Below are positions 35,560 through 36,068 of a stretch of 36,068 nt of DNA, piece by piece. A program made the position numbers and the translations under genes. The notes under the pieces were generated by a model. That model saw only the letters and a list, made by a program, of their open reading frames with translations, made no database searches and was not told where the DNA came from. How positions within the stretch are numbered: position 1 is the stretch's first letter; each line of letters begins with the position of its first letter. The stretch comes from Clostridia bacterium (GTDB taxonomy: Bacteria; Bacillota; Clostridia; Christensenellales; Borkfalkiaceae), in contig JAGHJP010000011.1 in the NCBI GenBank assembly GCA_017886575.1, positions 1-36,068 on the forward strand, given 5' to 3'.

Positions 35560-36068
35560 AGTTTTAAGGGACGGCACCCCTACAAATATCGAACTTCATA
35601 AGCAAGCCGGCAGGCTTGCGCAACGTGGGTGTCGAGAGGGCGAATGCCCTTCGCGAGGGCAAGGAGCAGCGCTCCTTGCGGGGTCAGGGGCGGCGCCCCT
35701 TTCTTTCCGAACTCTTTTCTCTCCGAACTCTGCAAGCAAGCCGGCAGGCTTGCGCAACGTGGGTGTCGAGAGGGCGAATGCCCTTCGCGAGGTCAAGGAG
35801 CAGCGCTCCTTGCGAGGTCAGGGGCGGCGCTCCTTTCTCTCCGAACTCTTTTCTCTCCGAACTCTGCAAGCAAGCCGACAGGCTTGCGCTTTTATCGCCT
35901 TTGGCGATAGTGCGGAGCGGTTGCTCCGCTTTTAGAAGGTTAATTATCCGCAAAGGGCTTTTCTCGGGCGAATGGAATTTCGCCCTCTCTCAAACAAATC
36001 GCCTTGCGTATGCGATTTGTCTTGCGCTGTCGAAAACGATCATTGATCGTTTTCGAGTAGTTCACCCC
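35560..36068. repeat. palindromic-mosaic repeat island 7 (runs off the window)
   Basis: A 134-bp composite unit beginning AGCAAGCCGGCAGGCTTGCG is repeated at 35601 and 35735, with a third partial unit at 35869. Modules include CAAGCC-ggca-GGCTTG, CAAGGAGC-agc-GCTCCTTG, GGGCGAATGCCC, TATCGCC-ttt-GGCGATA and GCGGAGC-ggtt-GCTCCGC. The three-hairpin module closes the window. Confidence 0.9.
35963..36066 (+). repeat. three-hairpin module, copy 3
   Basis: GGGCGAA/TTCGCCC, CAAATCGC/GCGATTTG, GAAAACGATCA/TGATCGTTTTC, ending GAGTAGTTCA. The left flank is the AAAGGGC arm of a GGGCTTCGCCC-type module; the right arm (CCCC) runs off the window. Confidence 0.85.

Noticed and set aside
35601-35900. Possible CRISPR array
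   Set aside because: Units are 134 bp and repeated throughout; there are no unique spacers and no cas genes.

Overview
The window looks like the replication-origin region of a low-GC Gram-positive-type bacterium, most likely an uncultured member of the Clostridia. The evidence is Shine-Dalgarno-led genes with TTGACA/TATAAT promoters, the gene set rpmH-rnpA-yidD-yidC-khpB(jag), parAB, rsmG and dnaN, the sporulation-associated gene yyaC, a YuaF/FloT pair and a GTP-type PEP carboxykinase. The exact lineage cannot be fixed from sequence reading alone.

Layout. 1-738: 5' part of a 16S rRNA gene on the minus strand, with three tandem promoters up to about 1235. 1360-3288: two small membrane proteins, then an XRE regulator and a zinc-ribbon membrane protein transcribed divergently around two palindromic operators. 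3356-10600 (minus): prs, a DUF2156-GNAT fusion, parB, parA and ftsH. 10601-17443: an accessory-looking, AT-rich stretch holding a possible immunity-type gene, a gene desert of about 2.2 kb with a cluster of parS-like sites, a YolD plus Y-family polymerase operon with a palindromic operator, and a small gene pair that looks like a toxin remnant and its partner. 17444-19632: cvpA and yyaC. 20319-26333 (minus): khpB, yidC, yidD, rnpA, rpmH, dnaN and a lipoprotein gene. 26423-26772: a candidate oriC with DnaA boxes and a DnaA-trio array. 26947-35466 (mostly plus): rsmG, a YpsA-like SLOG protein, nfeD2, floT, two unknown genes and pckA.

The genes switch from mostly minus to mostly plus at about 26.5 kb, as expected for two replichores leaving an origin there. 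The 16S gene is then co-directional with its fork. dnaA is not in the window: dnaN and a lipoprotein gene lie where dnaA would normally be found. The parS-like cluster (12.8-13.9 kb) and parAB (6.4-8.2 kb) form a complete ori-proximal segregation system.

Seven intergenic islands of 0.24-0.5 kb are built from a small vocabulary of hairpin-forming palindromes, with stems kept by compensatory changes. Three of these islands also carry a three-hairpin module of about 105 bp that sits inside the apex of one of those palindromes. This repeat system is the most novel-looking feature of the window.
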